Shown: one piece after another, positions 47,982 through 58,104 of the stretch
How positions within the stretch are numbered: the stretch's first letter is position 1
Layout of the letters: each line of letters begins with the position of its first letter
Origin: Meloidogyne chitwoodi
Taxonomy: Eukaryota > Nematoda > Chromadorea > Rhabditida > Meloidogynidae
Direction of reading: 5' to 3'
DNA: 64,000 nucleotides
NCBI GenBank assembly: GCA_015183035.1
Contig: JACZZP010000013.1
Span: forward strand, 2,046,001-2,110,000
The notes under the pieces: model-generated
The model's input: only the letters and a program-made list of their open reading frames with translations
Databases searched by the model: none
What the model was told of the DNA's origin: nothing
Translations under genes and position numbers: made by a program

Positions 47982-49460
47982 ATGGGAGGTGCAACAATTA
48001 CAGCAGTAACTCGTTTAAAAAAGGATTATCAAAAATTGGTACGTGATCCAGTGCCTTTTGCTATTGCTGCTCCTTTGTCTTCAAATATATTGGAATGGTT
48101 GTTCTTTTTTTATTTTTAAATTAAATTATTTTTGTACCTAAAAAAAATATTTGCTTCTGAGAGGGTTCGAACCTTGATACCCTTTTTCATGTTTATTTTA
48201 ATTTTTTTATTCTTAAAAAATTTTTAAAAATTAGAAAAATGTTCAAAATAATTTAAAAAATTTAATTTTAAAATAGAAATAATAAAAACTTTAAAAAAAA
48301 ATTATTTTACTGATGAGAGGGTTCGAACATTGCTCATATCTTCAGTCAAAATTTAACACTTTTGCACTTAACCAAAGTTTTAATTTTTTTAATTTTATAT
48401 TTTTAGGCATTATGTAGTTATTGGTGCTCCAGATACTCCTTATGAAGGTGGATATTTCCATGGAAAACTGGTTTTTCCACAGGATTTTCCTTTTCGACCG
48501 CCATCTATTTGTAAATTTTATTTTTTTAATTTTCAAAATGTTAAATTCTCTAAAAAATAAATTTATTTATTTTATTAAAAGATATGTTAACTCCATCAGG
48601 ACGATTTCAAGTAAATACAAGACTGTGTTTATCAATATCAGATTTTCATCCAGTTTGTTTTTATTTTAATTTTTTTTTAAATTAATTTATTAAATTTATA
48701 AAAAGGATACTTGGAATCCTTCATGGTCTGTCAGTACAATTATAATGGGATTAATTTCTTTTATGAATGAAAATTCACCAACACTTGGTTCTTTAATTAC
48801 TTCAGATTTTGAAAAGAGAATTCTTGCAAGGTTTTTTTATTTATTTATTTTTGTTGGTTGAATTTTTTGGATAAAAGAGACAATATTTTTTGAGATAAAT
48901 TTTGGGTAATATATGAGATGAATTGTTTTCTTTTTTTTCCAATTTATTTTCTTTTTTCTTTTTAGGCGTTCTCGTGAATTTAATCTGAAAAATACCCAAT
49001 TTTGTGAAGTCTTTTTTGAATTAGCTAATCAAATACGTTGTGAATTGGAAGAAGAAAAGGCTTTACTTGGAGAGAAAAATGGTGGTGGAAATGCAAATTC
49101 TGAAAATGACCAAACGACAAGGTTTTTATTTAATAATTTTATAAAATTTGGTAAATTTAAGTGTGTGTGGAGTGTTCGGGGAATATATTTATATATATAT
49201 TGCTCCTCCCTTTATTAATAAAACTTTGAAAAAATTATTTTACCACTGAGAGGTTTCGAACCTTGCCCATCCTTCACTCAAAATTTAACACTTTTGCACT
49301 TAACCAAAAGTTTAATTTTTCTTAAATTTTTATTTAAAGCTTTATTATTATTTTTTTCAGACCAACATCATCAATTACAGCGAATATACTTTTAATTACT
49401 AGTGTGGTTATTCTCTTTTTTGCTGTTCGATATGTAGTTTTAAATGCAACATCAATTTGA
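47982..49460 (+). CDS. ER tail-anchored ubiquitin-conjugating enzyme E2 (UBC6/UBE2J2 type)
   Basis: E2 of ER-associated degradation. Six exons (47982-48097, 48407-48510, 48582-48652, 48706-48830, 48966-49121, 49361-49460) join in phase and encode 223 aa. [19 protein letters not shown] opens the UBC fold. [16 protein letters not shown] and [22 protein letters not shown] hold the catalytic Cys89 and the UBC6-type sequence around it; the classical HPN triad is replaced by TPSGRF, as in this family. Residues about 199-219 ([21 protein letters not shown] region) form the C-terminal membrane anchor. Introns 1 and 5 carry tRNA-like repeats. It starts 455 bp after NECAP. Confidence 0.94.
48150..48190 (-). 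repeat. tRNA-like element 11 (3' half)
   Basis: The minus strand has AAGGTTCGAACCCTCTCAGA, a B box and 3' end only, in intron 1 of the E2 gene. Its 3' end resembles elements 12 and 13. Confidence 0.5.
48310..48378 (-). repeat. tRNA-like intronic element 12
   Basis: The minus strand has TTTGGTTAAGTGCAAAAGTG, TTAAATTTTGACTGAAG and TGTTCGAACCCTCTCATCAG. It is nearly the same as element 13 in intron 5 of the same gene, including the non-box central part. Confidence 0.7.
49242..49310 (-). repeat. tRNA-like intronic element 13
   Basis: The minus strand has TTTTGGTTAAGTGCAAAAGT, TTAAATTTTGAGTGAAGG and AGGTTTCGAAACCTCTCAG-like sequence. Recent common origin with element 12 is clear from the shared middle. 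Confidence 0.7.
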
Positions 49461-49813
49461 ATAATAAAAATATGTAAAGAATTAATAAAAAAAATGTGAA
49501 GACAAAAAAAAAGGAAAAAAAAAGGTTTTAAAATAATAAATTAATAAAATAATAATATTTTTAAAAAAAAAATGCTCTAAAAAAGGAAAGAGAGTTTGAT
49601 TTTTTTAATAAATATTTATATAATGACTAGTTTTTTTTTCTTTCCTCCTTTTTTTAAATTGTATATTTATCTCAAGCATAAATTTACTAAAAAAAATAAA
49701 TTTTTTTTCTTTATTTTTTTTTAAAAAGTTTTGATTAATTTTTTAATATATTTATTTGTGATATTTATTACAAAAAAATAAAAAATTAAATAATTTTTAT
49801 TTATTTTTTTAAA
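49461..49813. other. Spacer between the E2 gene and SQV-2
   Basis: 353 bp, almost entirely A/T, no ORF or repeat family. Length is compatible with either an intercistronic region or an ordinary short intergenic region. Confidence 0.4.
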
Positions 49814-52800
49814 ATGCCTTTTAGAGCAATATTAAGAAGAATTGCTGTTGTTAAACGTCATCATCATTATCATCAATGGCTTCCTTTATTATTAATTTTT
49901 ATTTTTATATTTTTTATTTTTTGGTTAGGCAGACTTTCTGCTCAAATTGGAATGTTGGAAAAAATGTCTTCTTTTTATTATGCGAGTCAAGGTTTTTTTT
50001 TATATATTTTTATTTCTTTATTTTTTAAAAGTTGGGGTGGTTTCCTTGAAGGTTGTGGGTTCGAATCCCACACAAAGAAAAAACAATTTTTTTATTCTTT
50101 GTAATTAATTATTTTTTAAACTAACTATTCTCTTCTTTTTTAAGGTCCTTCAATTGAATCTACAACAGTTGGTTTACCTTCTACTTATTTGATGGTTTTG
50201 ATTATGTCTAAAACTGAAAATTTAGGTTTTTTTTGTTTAAATTAAAATGTTTGTTAGAGATAAATTAATTTTTAAATTAATTTTATTTTTTAAAAATTGT
50301 AGAATTACGTAATATAATTCGTCAAACTTGGCTACGTCTTTCTACAAAAACTCCAAGTTTATATATTCACAAATTTGTGATTGGAACAGATGAAAAAACA
50401 AAAAATAATAATAATAATAGTCTTTTGGAGGACGAAATATCAAAACATTCAGATTTACTTTTGGTTAATTTAACGAGTGAATCTTATCAAAATTTGGCTA
50501 AAAAGACGTTGCTGGCTTTTAGGTTTTCTTATATTTTTTGAATTTTTTCAATAAATATATTAAAATTAAATTTTATTTTCAAGTTCAATTTTTAAACAAT
50601 TCAAATTTTCATATCTTCTTAAAGTTGATGATGATAGTTTTGTTAGAATTGGTGCTTTACTTAATGCTTTAAATGATATTGAACAACATCCTTTACTTTA
50701 TTGGGGTTTTCTTGATGGACGTGCAAAACCAAAGTTAAAGGGTAAATGGGCAGAAAATGAATGGCGTTTGTGTGATAGATATTTACCTTATCAGGTTTTT
50801 TTGTTATTGTAAGACTCAAAAGGCATAGAAGAGTGTATATTTGTTGTTTTCTCTCCCCTTAAAAATAGAAAAAATCAGAATTTGTACTTCAGAATTTGTA
50901 AAATAAATAAATAAATTTACAATTTCCGCCTATAAGAATAAAATAGGGTGTTTTTTGAGTTTTTTTATAATAACTTTATAAATTTTGATTTTTTTATATA
51001 TAAAGTTATATCCATTCGATAGATTAGGGAAAGGGCTATCGAATGTATATAAAAGTGTTTTCGAAAAAGTCGAAAAATGTCGAAAAAATGTCAAAAAACG
51101 TGTTTTTTTTCAAGAGAAAAAGGGGCAGTAGCTGTGGTTTTTGAACTACAACTTTTTTGTGGATAAAGGTACAGAGTTGGTCCCAGCGAGAGGGCACACC
51201 TTCAGACTTTGGGCTATCCAATGATATAAAAAATGTTCGGATCGGATAAAGATAAAAGGTAGATGTCCTCTGGAATGGAATTTAAAAATTGAGATTTATG
51301 AGAAGGCAGGCAAAGTCAAAAGAAAGTTTATTTGAAAGTGGATAAGATGAGTTGTGGTGTAGTGGTAGTGTGCTGGATTTGCTAAATTGAGTACGGGTTC
51401 GAACTCGAAGTCGAAAATATTTTTTAAAAATGTTTCAAAAAAGGCTATCTAGACGCAAGTCAAGTAATCGCAAGGGGCCATCTAGACGCAGGACAATTAA
51501 TCGCTAGGGGCCAGCTAGACGCGAGTCAAGTAATCGCAAGGGGCCATCTAGACGCAGGACAATTAATCGCTAGGGGCCAGCTAGACGCAGGACAAATAAT
51601 CGCTAGGGGCCAGCTAGACGCAAGTCAAGTAATCGCAAGTGGCCATCTAGACGCAGGACAATTAATCGCTAGGGGCCATTTAGACGCAAGACAATTAATC
51701 GCTAGGGGCCATCTAGACGCAAGACAATTAATCGCAAGGGGCCATTTAGACGCAAGACAATTAATCGCAAGGGGCCATTTAGACGCAAGACAATTAATCG
51801 CAAGGGGCCATTTAGACGCAAGACAATTAATCGCAAGGGGCCATTTAGACGCAAGACAATTAATCGCAAGGGGCCATTTAGACGCAAGACAATTAATCGC
51901 TAGGGGCCATCTAGACGCAAGACAATTAATCGCAAGGGGCCATTTAGACGCAAGACAATTAATCGCAAGGGGACATCTAGACGCAAGACAATTAATCGCA
52001 AGGGGCCATTTAGCCGCAAGACAATTAATCGCAAGGGGCCATTTAGACGCAGGACAATTAATCGCAAGATGCCAGATAGACGCAAGACAAGTTATGCCTT
52101 TTTATCAAAAAATCAAATTTAAAAAGTAATTAAAAAATTCAAAAATACTCTATATTTCTCTTATAAGATAGGTGGAACTAGCGCACTGAAAAAAGAAACG
52201 CTTCGCGCGTGTATCTATATGAGCTCTATTTATGTCTATATGAGCTTGATTTGAACTAGAGATGAGCTCGATTTAAGCTCAAAAGGAGCATGATTTGAGC
52301 TCAAGATTTTCATGATTTAAGCTCAAAAGAGCTCATTTAAGCTCAAGATGAGCATGATTTTAGCTCGAGATGAGCTCGATTTAAGCTTAAGATGAGCATG
52401 ATTTTAGCTCAATTTAAGCTCAAGATTAGAATGATTTGAGCTCAAAAGGAGCATGATTTGAGCTCATGATGAGCATGAGTTGAGCTCAATTTAAGCTCTA
52501 TATAAGTTTTATTTATGTTCTATATGGGCTTGCTTTGAGCTCGAGATGAGCTCAATATGAGCATGATTTGAGATCATTATGATCATGATTTTAGCTCAAT
52601 TTAAGCTCAAGATGAGCATGATTTGAGCTCGAGATGAGCTCGATTTGAGCTCAAGATGAGCATGATTTGAGCTCGAGATGAGCTCGATTTAAGCTCAAGA
52701 TGAGCTTAATTTGAGCATGATTTGAGCTCAAAAGGATCTCGATTTGAGCTCAAGATGAGCATGATTTGAGCTCAAAAGGATCTCGATTTGAGCTCAAGAT

Positions 52801-54815
52801 GAGCATGATTTGAGCTCAATTTAAGCTTAATTTGAGCTCGAGATGAGCATGATTTTAGCTCGAGATGAGCTCGATGGAGTTCAAGATGAGCTCAATATGA
52901 GCTTTAGATGAGCGCAAGGTTGAGCTCGATTTGAGATCGAGATGAGCTTAATTTGAACTAAAGATGAGCTCGATGTGAGCGCAAGATGGGCTAAGGATGA
53001 GCTCAAGATGATCTTAATTTGAGCTTGAGTTCGATTAGAGCTCAATTTAAGCTCTATATGAGCTCGAGATGAACTCAAGATTAGTTTGATTTGAGCTCTA
53101 TTTGAGCTCAAGATGTGCATGATTTAAGCTCAAGATGAGCTCTATTTAAGCTCTTTATGAGCTCTATTTGAGTTCAATTTAAGTTCTATATTAGTATTTG
53201 AGTTCAGATTAACTTGATTTGAGCTCAAGATGAGTTCGATTTGAGCTCAATTTAAGCTCTATATGAGCTCGATTTGAGCTCGAGCTGAACAAAGTTTGGC
53301 TCAAGTTAGGCCCAAGTTAGGCTCAAGTTCGGCTCAAGTTCGGCTCAATCTTTACTCTTTAGGCTCAAGCTTGACCCAAGTTAGGCTCAAGTTTGGCTCA
53401 ATCTTGACTCAATTTTGGGTAAAGGTTGGGTCAATTTAGGCTCAACCTTGGCTCAAGTATGGGTTAAGTTAGGCTCAAGTTTGGCTCATACTAAGAGCCC
53501 AAAATTCCATGAACCCTTAGAATATACTAAATTTTTCTTTAGAATATTGAAAAAAATTTTTATATGTGAAATAATTTTTCTTAACTGAAAGAACCTTTAG
53601 AAGCGTGAAGCTGCTTCTCAAGGCTCGTATAAGAATAAAATAATTCTTCAATATCAAACGAAATTTTAGATTAATTCAAAAAAGGAGCGTATATTTTTAA
53701 AAGGGGGCTGATTTTTTAAAAAATGGAAAACCTTTCAGAGATGGGTGGATAAAATTGTTTTTATATTAAAAATGTGGTTTATGCTTAAAGATTTGTTTTA
53801 ATAAAAACAGGATGGATTTTAAGTTTTTTTATTTTAGGCGTTTTAAGGGAGTTTTTATTAACTGAGATTTTAATGAGTAATAGTTTTTTAAGCTGTTGAA
53901 TGAGGGTTTGCCTTTTTACAGGGGTTAAGGAGCAGCTTATTTTTAAAGTTGATTTTTATTTTTAAATAGGTTTTATTTTTTAAGAGAGTTTTGAGGGGTT
54001 ATTTTCTTATATTTTACCCAAAATTTTCTAGAATCAGTGTTACAAGCGCGAAGCGGTTTCTTTACTCCAGTCGCGAAGCGGCTGGTTTGTAACAGAATAA
54101 GTAAATAGTGTTTTTACAAATTCTGATTTTTACAATTCAAGTTTTTGTAGTCCTTTTTATTTTTACAATTCTAATTTCTTTATTCACAATAATTTTTTCA
54201 GAATTTTTTTTACAAATATTCTGAGTTGTAAAATTAATTATCATCCTATGAATTGTAAAAAATAAATATCCGTCCATTGTTAGGTTTTGAACCCACTACC
54301 TTTATTAAATTTATTATTTTACCACTTAACCACAAAATAATTTTTTTTTAATTTTATTTTTTCAGCTTGGTGGCGGTTATATTTTAGGCTATAAATTAGT
54401 TGAATATATTGCAAAAAATGCTCAACTTTTACAACTTTATCGAAGTGAAGATGTTTCTGTAGGTGCATGGTTAGCTGGTTTAAAAGTTCGATATATTCAT
54501 GAGTAATTAATTTTTTTTAAAATATTTTTTTTAATTAATTAATTTTAGTCCTCGTTTCGATACAGAATGGATAAGTCGTGGATGCAATAATGAATATTTG
54601 GTTTATTTATTTTTTTTAATATTTAATTTTTTTTATTTTTAAAGATAACTCATAAAAAATCTTTAAAAGAAATGAAAATATTATTTTCAAGTTTGGCTTC
54701 ATATGGTGTTTTATGTTTTCCAAGTGAATATCGTCTTCGTCCATCTTATATTTATGATTTTTCTAAATTACCAAGTGAATGCTGTACAAGAATAAATGGA
54801 TCTAAAATTCCTTGA
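49814..54815 (+). CDS. sqv-2: Beta-1,3-galactosyltransferase II of the proteoglycan linker (B3GALT6/SQV-2)
   Basis: Golgi type II enzyme that adds the second galactose of the GAG-protein linker tetrasaccharide. Seven exons (49814-49991, 50145-50225, 50303-50522, 50584-50794, 54366-54502, 54549-54600, 54645-54815) join in phase and encode 349 aa. A cytosolic basic N-terminus is followed by a transmembrane segment (about 22-40). GT31 motifs follow: [12 protein letters not shown], then the DxD-type VDDDSFVR (Asp175-177), [36 protein letters not shown] and [24 protein letters not shown], which pick out B3GALT6 among the family. The C-terminus has paired cysteines (PSECCTR). Intron 4 is 3,571 bp and full of satellites, in a gene whose other introns are under 160 bp. 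Confidence 0.95.
50030..50075 (+). repeat. tRNA-like element 14 (perfect T-arm)
   Basis: GTGGG-TTCGAAT-CCCAC at 50055-50071 is a perfect 5-bp T arm with a canonical loop, in SQV-2 intron 1. The 5' half is not recognisable as a D or anticodon arm, so this is a truncated tRNA-derived sequence. Confidence 0.55.
51001..51232. mobile_element. MITE-like element with ATTCGATAG ends
   Basis: Left end TTATATCCATTCGATAGATT and right end GGGCTATCCAATGATATAAA are imperfect inverted repeats. A second GCTATCGAATG lies just inside the left end. In SQV-2 intron 4. Confidence 0.5.
51350..51412 (+). repeat. tRNA-like intronic element 15
   Basis: GTTGTGGTGTAGTGGTAGTG (A-box-like) and ACGGGTTCGAACTCG (B-box-like) are spaced as in a tRNA gene. 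In SQV-2 intron 4, just before the 33-bp satellite. The ends do not form an acceptor stem. Confidence 0.65.
51437..52095. repeat. 33-bp satellite array in SQV-2 intron 4
   Basis: About 20 tandem units with a 33-bp period built on GCCATTTAGACGCAAGACAA and TTAATCGCAAGGG. The first third mixes variants (CAGCTAGACGC, GCAAGTCAAGTAATCGC), and the middle holds six or seven virtually identical units, a sign of recent local amplification. The minus-strand frames read through it as an 11-residue repeat ([11 protein letters not shown]), an artefact of the period being a multiple of three. Confidence 0.95.
52215..53500. repeat. 11-bp-period satellite array in SQV-2 intron 4
   Basis: About 1.3 kb made of 11-mers such as GAGCTCGATTT, GAGCTCAAGAT, GAGCATGATTT and AAGCTCAAGAT in irregular order, then from about 53285 an AGGCTCAAGTT variant. 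Every unit centres on AGCTC or GGCTC, so the palindrome GAGCTC recurs dozens of times. No ORF of coding character. Confidence 0.95.
54041..54094. repeat. Hairpin with twin GCGAAGCGG arms
   Basis: TGTTACAAGCGCGAAGCGG...TCGCGAAGCGGCTGGTTTGTAACA: the TGTTACAA ends are inverse, while GCGAAGCGG is directly repeated inside. A short GC-rich island in AT-rich intron 4; related GCTTCGCGCG occurs at 52201. Confidence 0.5.
54272..54333 (-). repeat. tRNA-like element 16
   Basis: The minus strand has TGTGGTTAAGTGGTAAAATA and, about 25 nt on, AGTGGGTTCAAAACC. Degenerate; in SQV-2 intron 4 just before its acceptor. Confidence 0.5.
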
Positions 54816-55023
54816 AAGTTTATTTTTTTATTTTTTAATATTTTTTTATTAATTAATTAGGATCTCCAATAATTCATTTTCTTTAACCTTTTTTTGCTCA
54901 TGAATAAATTTAATTTTTTTTTAATTTTATTAAAATTTGAATGAATTATTTTGTTTTTTTTAACAAATTTATTTTTTTTAATTTGAGAAAAATTAATTTG
55001 TATATTTTTAAAGTTTAAAAAGA

Positions 55024-57256
55024 ATGTTAAATAATTTATCTCTACAAGCAGAAACAGCAATAATATTTTTAAATGGACTTTTAACAATTTTATTGCGAAA
55101 TGCCTTTGTTCAGTTAATTTGGAATGGTTCAAATCAGAAGGATATTAAATGGTATTATTTTAATCTTTTTTAATTTTAAAAATCAGAATTTGTAATAAAA
55201 GTTTTACAAATCAGAATGTTTTTACAACTTTTTTACAGTTCTAATGTTTAAAACTTTTGTTTATGTAAAGTTTAAGTTTGTAAAAATCAGAATGTTTTTT
55301 ACAAACTTTTTAAAAATGCCAAATCAGAATTTGTAAAAATGTTTTGTAAATTGGAAAAATCAGAATGTAACACAACTTTTTTTCTTTTTCTTAAGGCGTC
55401 TCTTTTCACTTGATTTCTCTACTATTGTACTTCCAATGTTGTTTATGCAAACACTTCTTTCTGATTATTTATTTTTTACACTTGGATTTTTAATTATAAT
55501 TATTTTATTTATACTGGCATTTAATAAATCAAAAATTCCAAGGTTTTTAATTTTTTAACTTTCTTTAAAAATTATTTTTTAAAGAAATCGTCCAAATGAA
55601 GAATCTTTTAATAATTCAAATTTTATAAAAAAAAATAATTTTTGTCAAATGTTAATTTGCTTTAGATTTATTACTACAAGGCCAGAAACTACTAAAGCTA
55701 TTTATAATTCACAAACAATGTTTAGGTTTTTTTTAATTAATTTTTTAAAATTAATTAATTTTTAATTATTCAAAAAAGAGCTCTTCTTCTAAATACAACA
55801 GCATTAGCTATTTTAGCTGTTGATTTTTCAATTTTTCCTCGTCGATTTGCTAAAACTCATTATTATGGTCAATCATTAATGGATACTGGAACAGCTGCTT
55901 TTATTTTTGTTAATGCTTTGGCTGATGAAAATAGTGAAAGATTTGGAAGAAAACCTAGAGAAAGAGCTTTAAAATCTACAATGTATATTTATTTATTTTT
56001 AATTAATTTAAATAAATTTATTTTAATTTTTTTTTAAAAAAAAAGGAATTTATTTTTCTTTCGAATACCTACATTTTTTATACTTATTTTACTTGGTATT
56101 GGACGTTCATTATTTATTCATTTGAGTGGATATGGACAAGATGTTACAGAGTTTGTTTGTTTTTTTAATTATTTTTTTTTAATTTTTAGATATGGCGTTC
56201 ATTGGAATTTTTTTGTTACATTATTTTTTATAAGGGTATTTATTTTTTTTTTTAATTTTTTATTTTTTTCAAAGATGTTTGTTGCCATTTTTCCAACAAA
56301 AATAATTATAATAATTGGAATATTTATTGGAATATTTTATCAATTTTTATTAACTTATTTTGGTTTAGAAAAATGGTTATTAAGATTAGAAGGAGGAGAA
56401 AAAAGGCATGGTTTTATTGATCAAAATCGTGAAGGAATATTTTCTTTATTTGGTTATATTTTTATTTATTCTATTTCTTTTTTATATGCAAAATGGTCAA
56501 CAAAATTTTTAGAAAAGTAAGCTGAAAAAATTTTAAATTTTTTTAAAAATATTTTTGGATTTTTTTAGAGAAAAACGTCTCTCTCTTGCACGCACACTAT
56601 TTCTTTTTGTAATTAGTTTATTATGTTTTTTAATTCAATATTTATTTGAAAATTATGGATTTTTACTTGAAGCATCAAGGCGTATTGCTAACCTTTCTTA
56701 TTGTTTTGCTATGGTTTGTAAAACTTTTTTTTTTTTTAATCAGAAATTGTAAAAAGTCAAGTTTGTAAAAATCAGAATAATTTGTAAAGATCTTAATTTT
56801 TAATCATCAGCATTTGTAATTATCAAAATTGTTAAAAACAGAATTTGTATAAAAAAATACCAGAATTTAGAAAATAAATGAATGTGTTTTCAGAAGATGT
56901 ATTTTGTGGTATTTTTCCAATTTTTTTTCAGTTATCACTTTTTTCTGTTTCAACAACTTTGCTTCAAATATTTCAATTTATTTCTCCATTATCACAATCT
57001 AAAGGAGGACTTATTGAAGCAATTAGTAGAAATGCTCTTTTACATTTTTTAATTGCAAATTTATTAACTGGGTAAAAAATTAAAATTTTTTTTAAATTTT
57101 AAAAATATTTTTTTTTTTTTCAGATTTGTAAATATATTCAGTGATAATATTTTTGAAATTAAAGGAATAATTATTCAAAGTTTAATTCTAGTCTTATATT
57201 CATTAATTACCTCATTTTTAATTTATTTAATTCCTTTAAGACGAACCTCAAAATAA
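55024..57256 (+). CDS. PIGW: PIG-W/GWT1 inositol acyltransferase of GPI-anchor synthesis
   Basis: Multi-pass ER enzyme that acylates the inositol of GlcN-PI. Ten exons (55024-55151, 55396-55542, 55585-55725, 55779-55982, 56046-56150, 56190-56235, 56275-56516, 56569-56713, 56932-57071, 57124-57256) join in phase and encode 476 aa, near the family's 460-500. The diagnostic block [24 protein letters not shown] is the conserved luminal motif, preceded by [18 protein letters not shown] and followed by [27 protein letters not shown] and about a dozen hydrophobic helices. The ATG follows TTTTTAAAG/TTTAAAAAGA, a likely splice acceptor, only 209 bp after SQV-2. Introns 1 and 8 are filled with TCAGAATTTGTAAA motifs. 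Confidence 0.92.
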
Positions 57257-58104
57257 ATAAAAAAATAATTATTTTTTTAAATACTCAAAGAAAAAAATCA
57301 GAAAAAAATACAAACTCAAAAATACAAAATCAGAAAAAAAGTTTAAATGTTTTGTATTTTCTATAAAATTCTGAAAAAAAGTTGTATTTTTCTTTTCATT
57401 ACTTTATGTTTCCGGAAAGTTGTAAAAAAATAAAAAGTATTTTCCGGAAATGTATTTTATATTTAAAATAAAATTCTGATTTTTTTCTCTCTCTTTAATA
57501 TGTACACACATTTTGATATTAAAAATAGAGTTATAATTGTATTATATGTATGTTGTATTTTATTTTTCCTGATATTATTTATTTAAAATATTCTTTTTAT
57601 TAAAATAAATTATTCATTATTTTAAATAAATTAAATTTATTTTTTTAAATATTTTTTAATTGAAATAAAAAAAATAAAATTTTTCAGGTCTTTACACATT
57701 GCTACTACAAACATTTTTATTTCTTGAAGACGATATAATTAATTATTTTTTTGGAGAAATTATTTAAAAAAAAAAGGTTTAATTTAAAAATATTCAAAAT
57801 AATTTTATTTTAACAAAGTGAAAGCTAAATATTAAAAAAAAAATTAAAAGCGAAATTTTTGGACGGATTAAAAAAAAAAGAAAAGGATATAATTTTATGT
57901 TTAAAAAAAATAAATAAAAATTTTCTATTTTTAAATAAAAAAATTTTGCAATTTTTTTTAAACTACAAAAAAAGACTAGGTTAAAAAAAAAGGAAGAGGT
58001 CATGATAAATAAAATTAAATAAAAATATATTTTAAAATATCCAAAATATATTTTTTTTTAATTTTTAAAGTCAATAAAAAAGGCTCAAAAAAAAAATAAT
58101 TAAT
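57257..58104. other. Convergent 3' region of PIGW and the GH13-like gene
   Basis: AT-rich, with two TTTCCGGAAA palindromes (about 57411 and 57440) and scattered TCAGAAAAA motifs. No coding sequence or RNA gene recognised. Confidence 0.4.

Noticed and set aside
51702..52085. Minus-strand ORFs encoding an 11-residue repeat ([11 protein letters not shown])
   Set aside because: They exist only because the satellite period is 33 bp; there are no splice signals, no start context and no non-repeat sequence.
56878..57075. ORF starting [11 protein letters not shown] as a separate PIGW start
   Set aside because: The first 18 codons are intron sequence; the acceptor at 56931 joins the preceding exon in phase.
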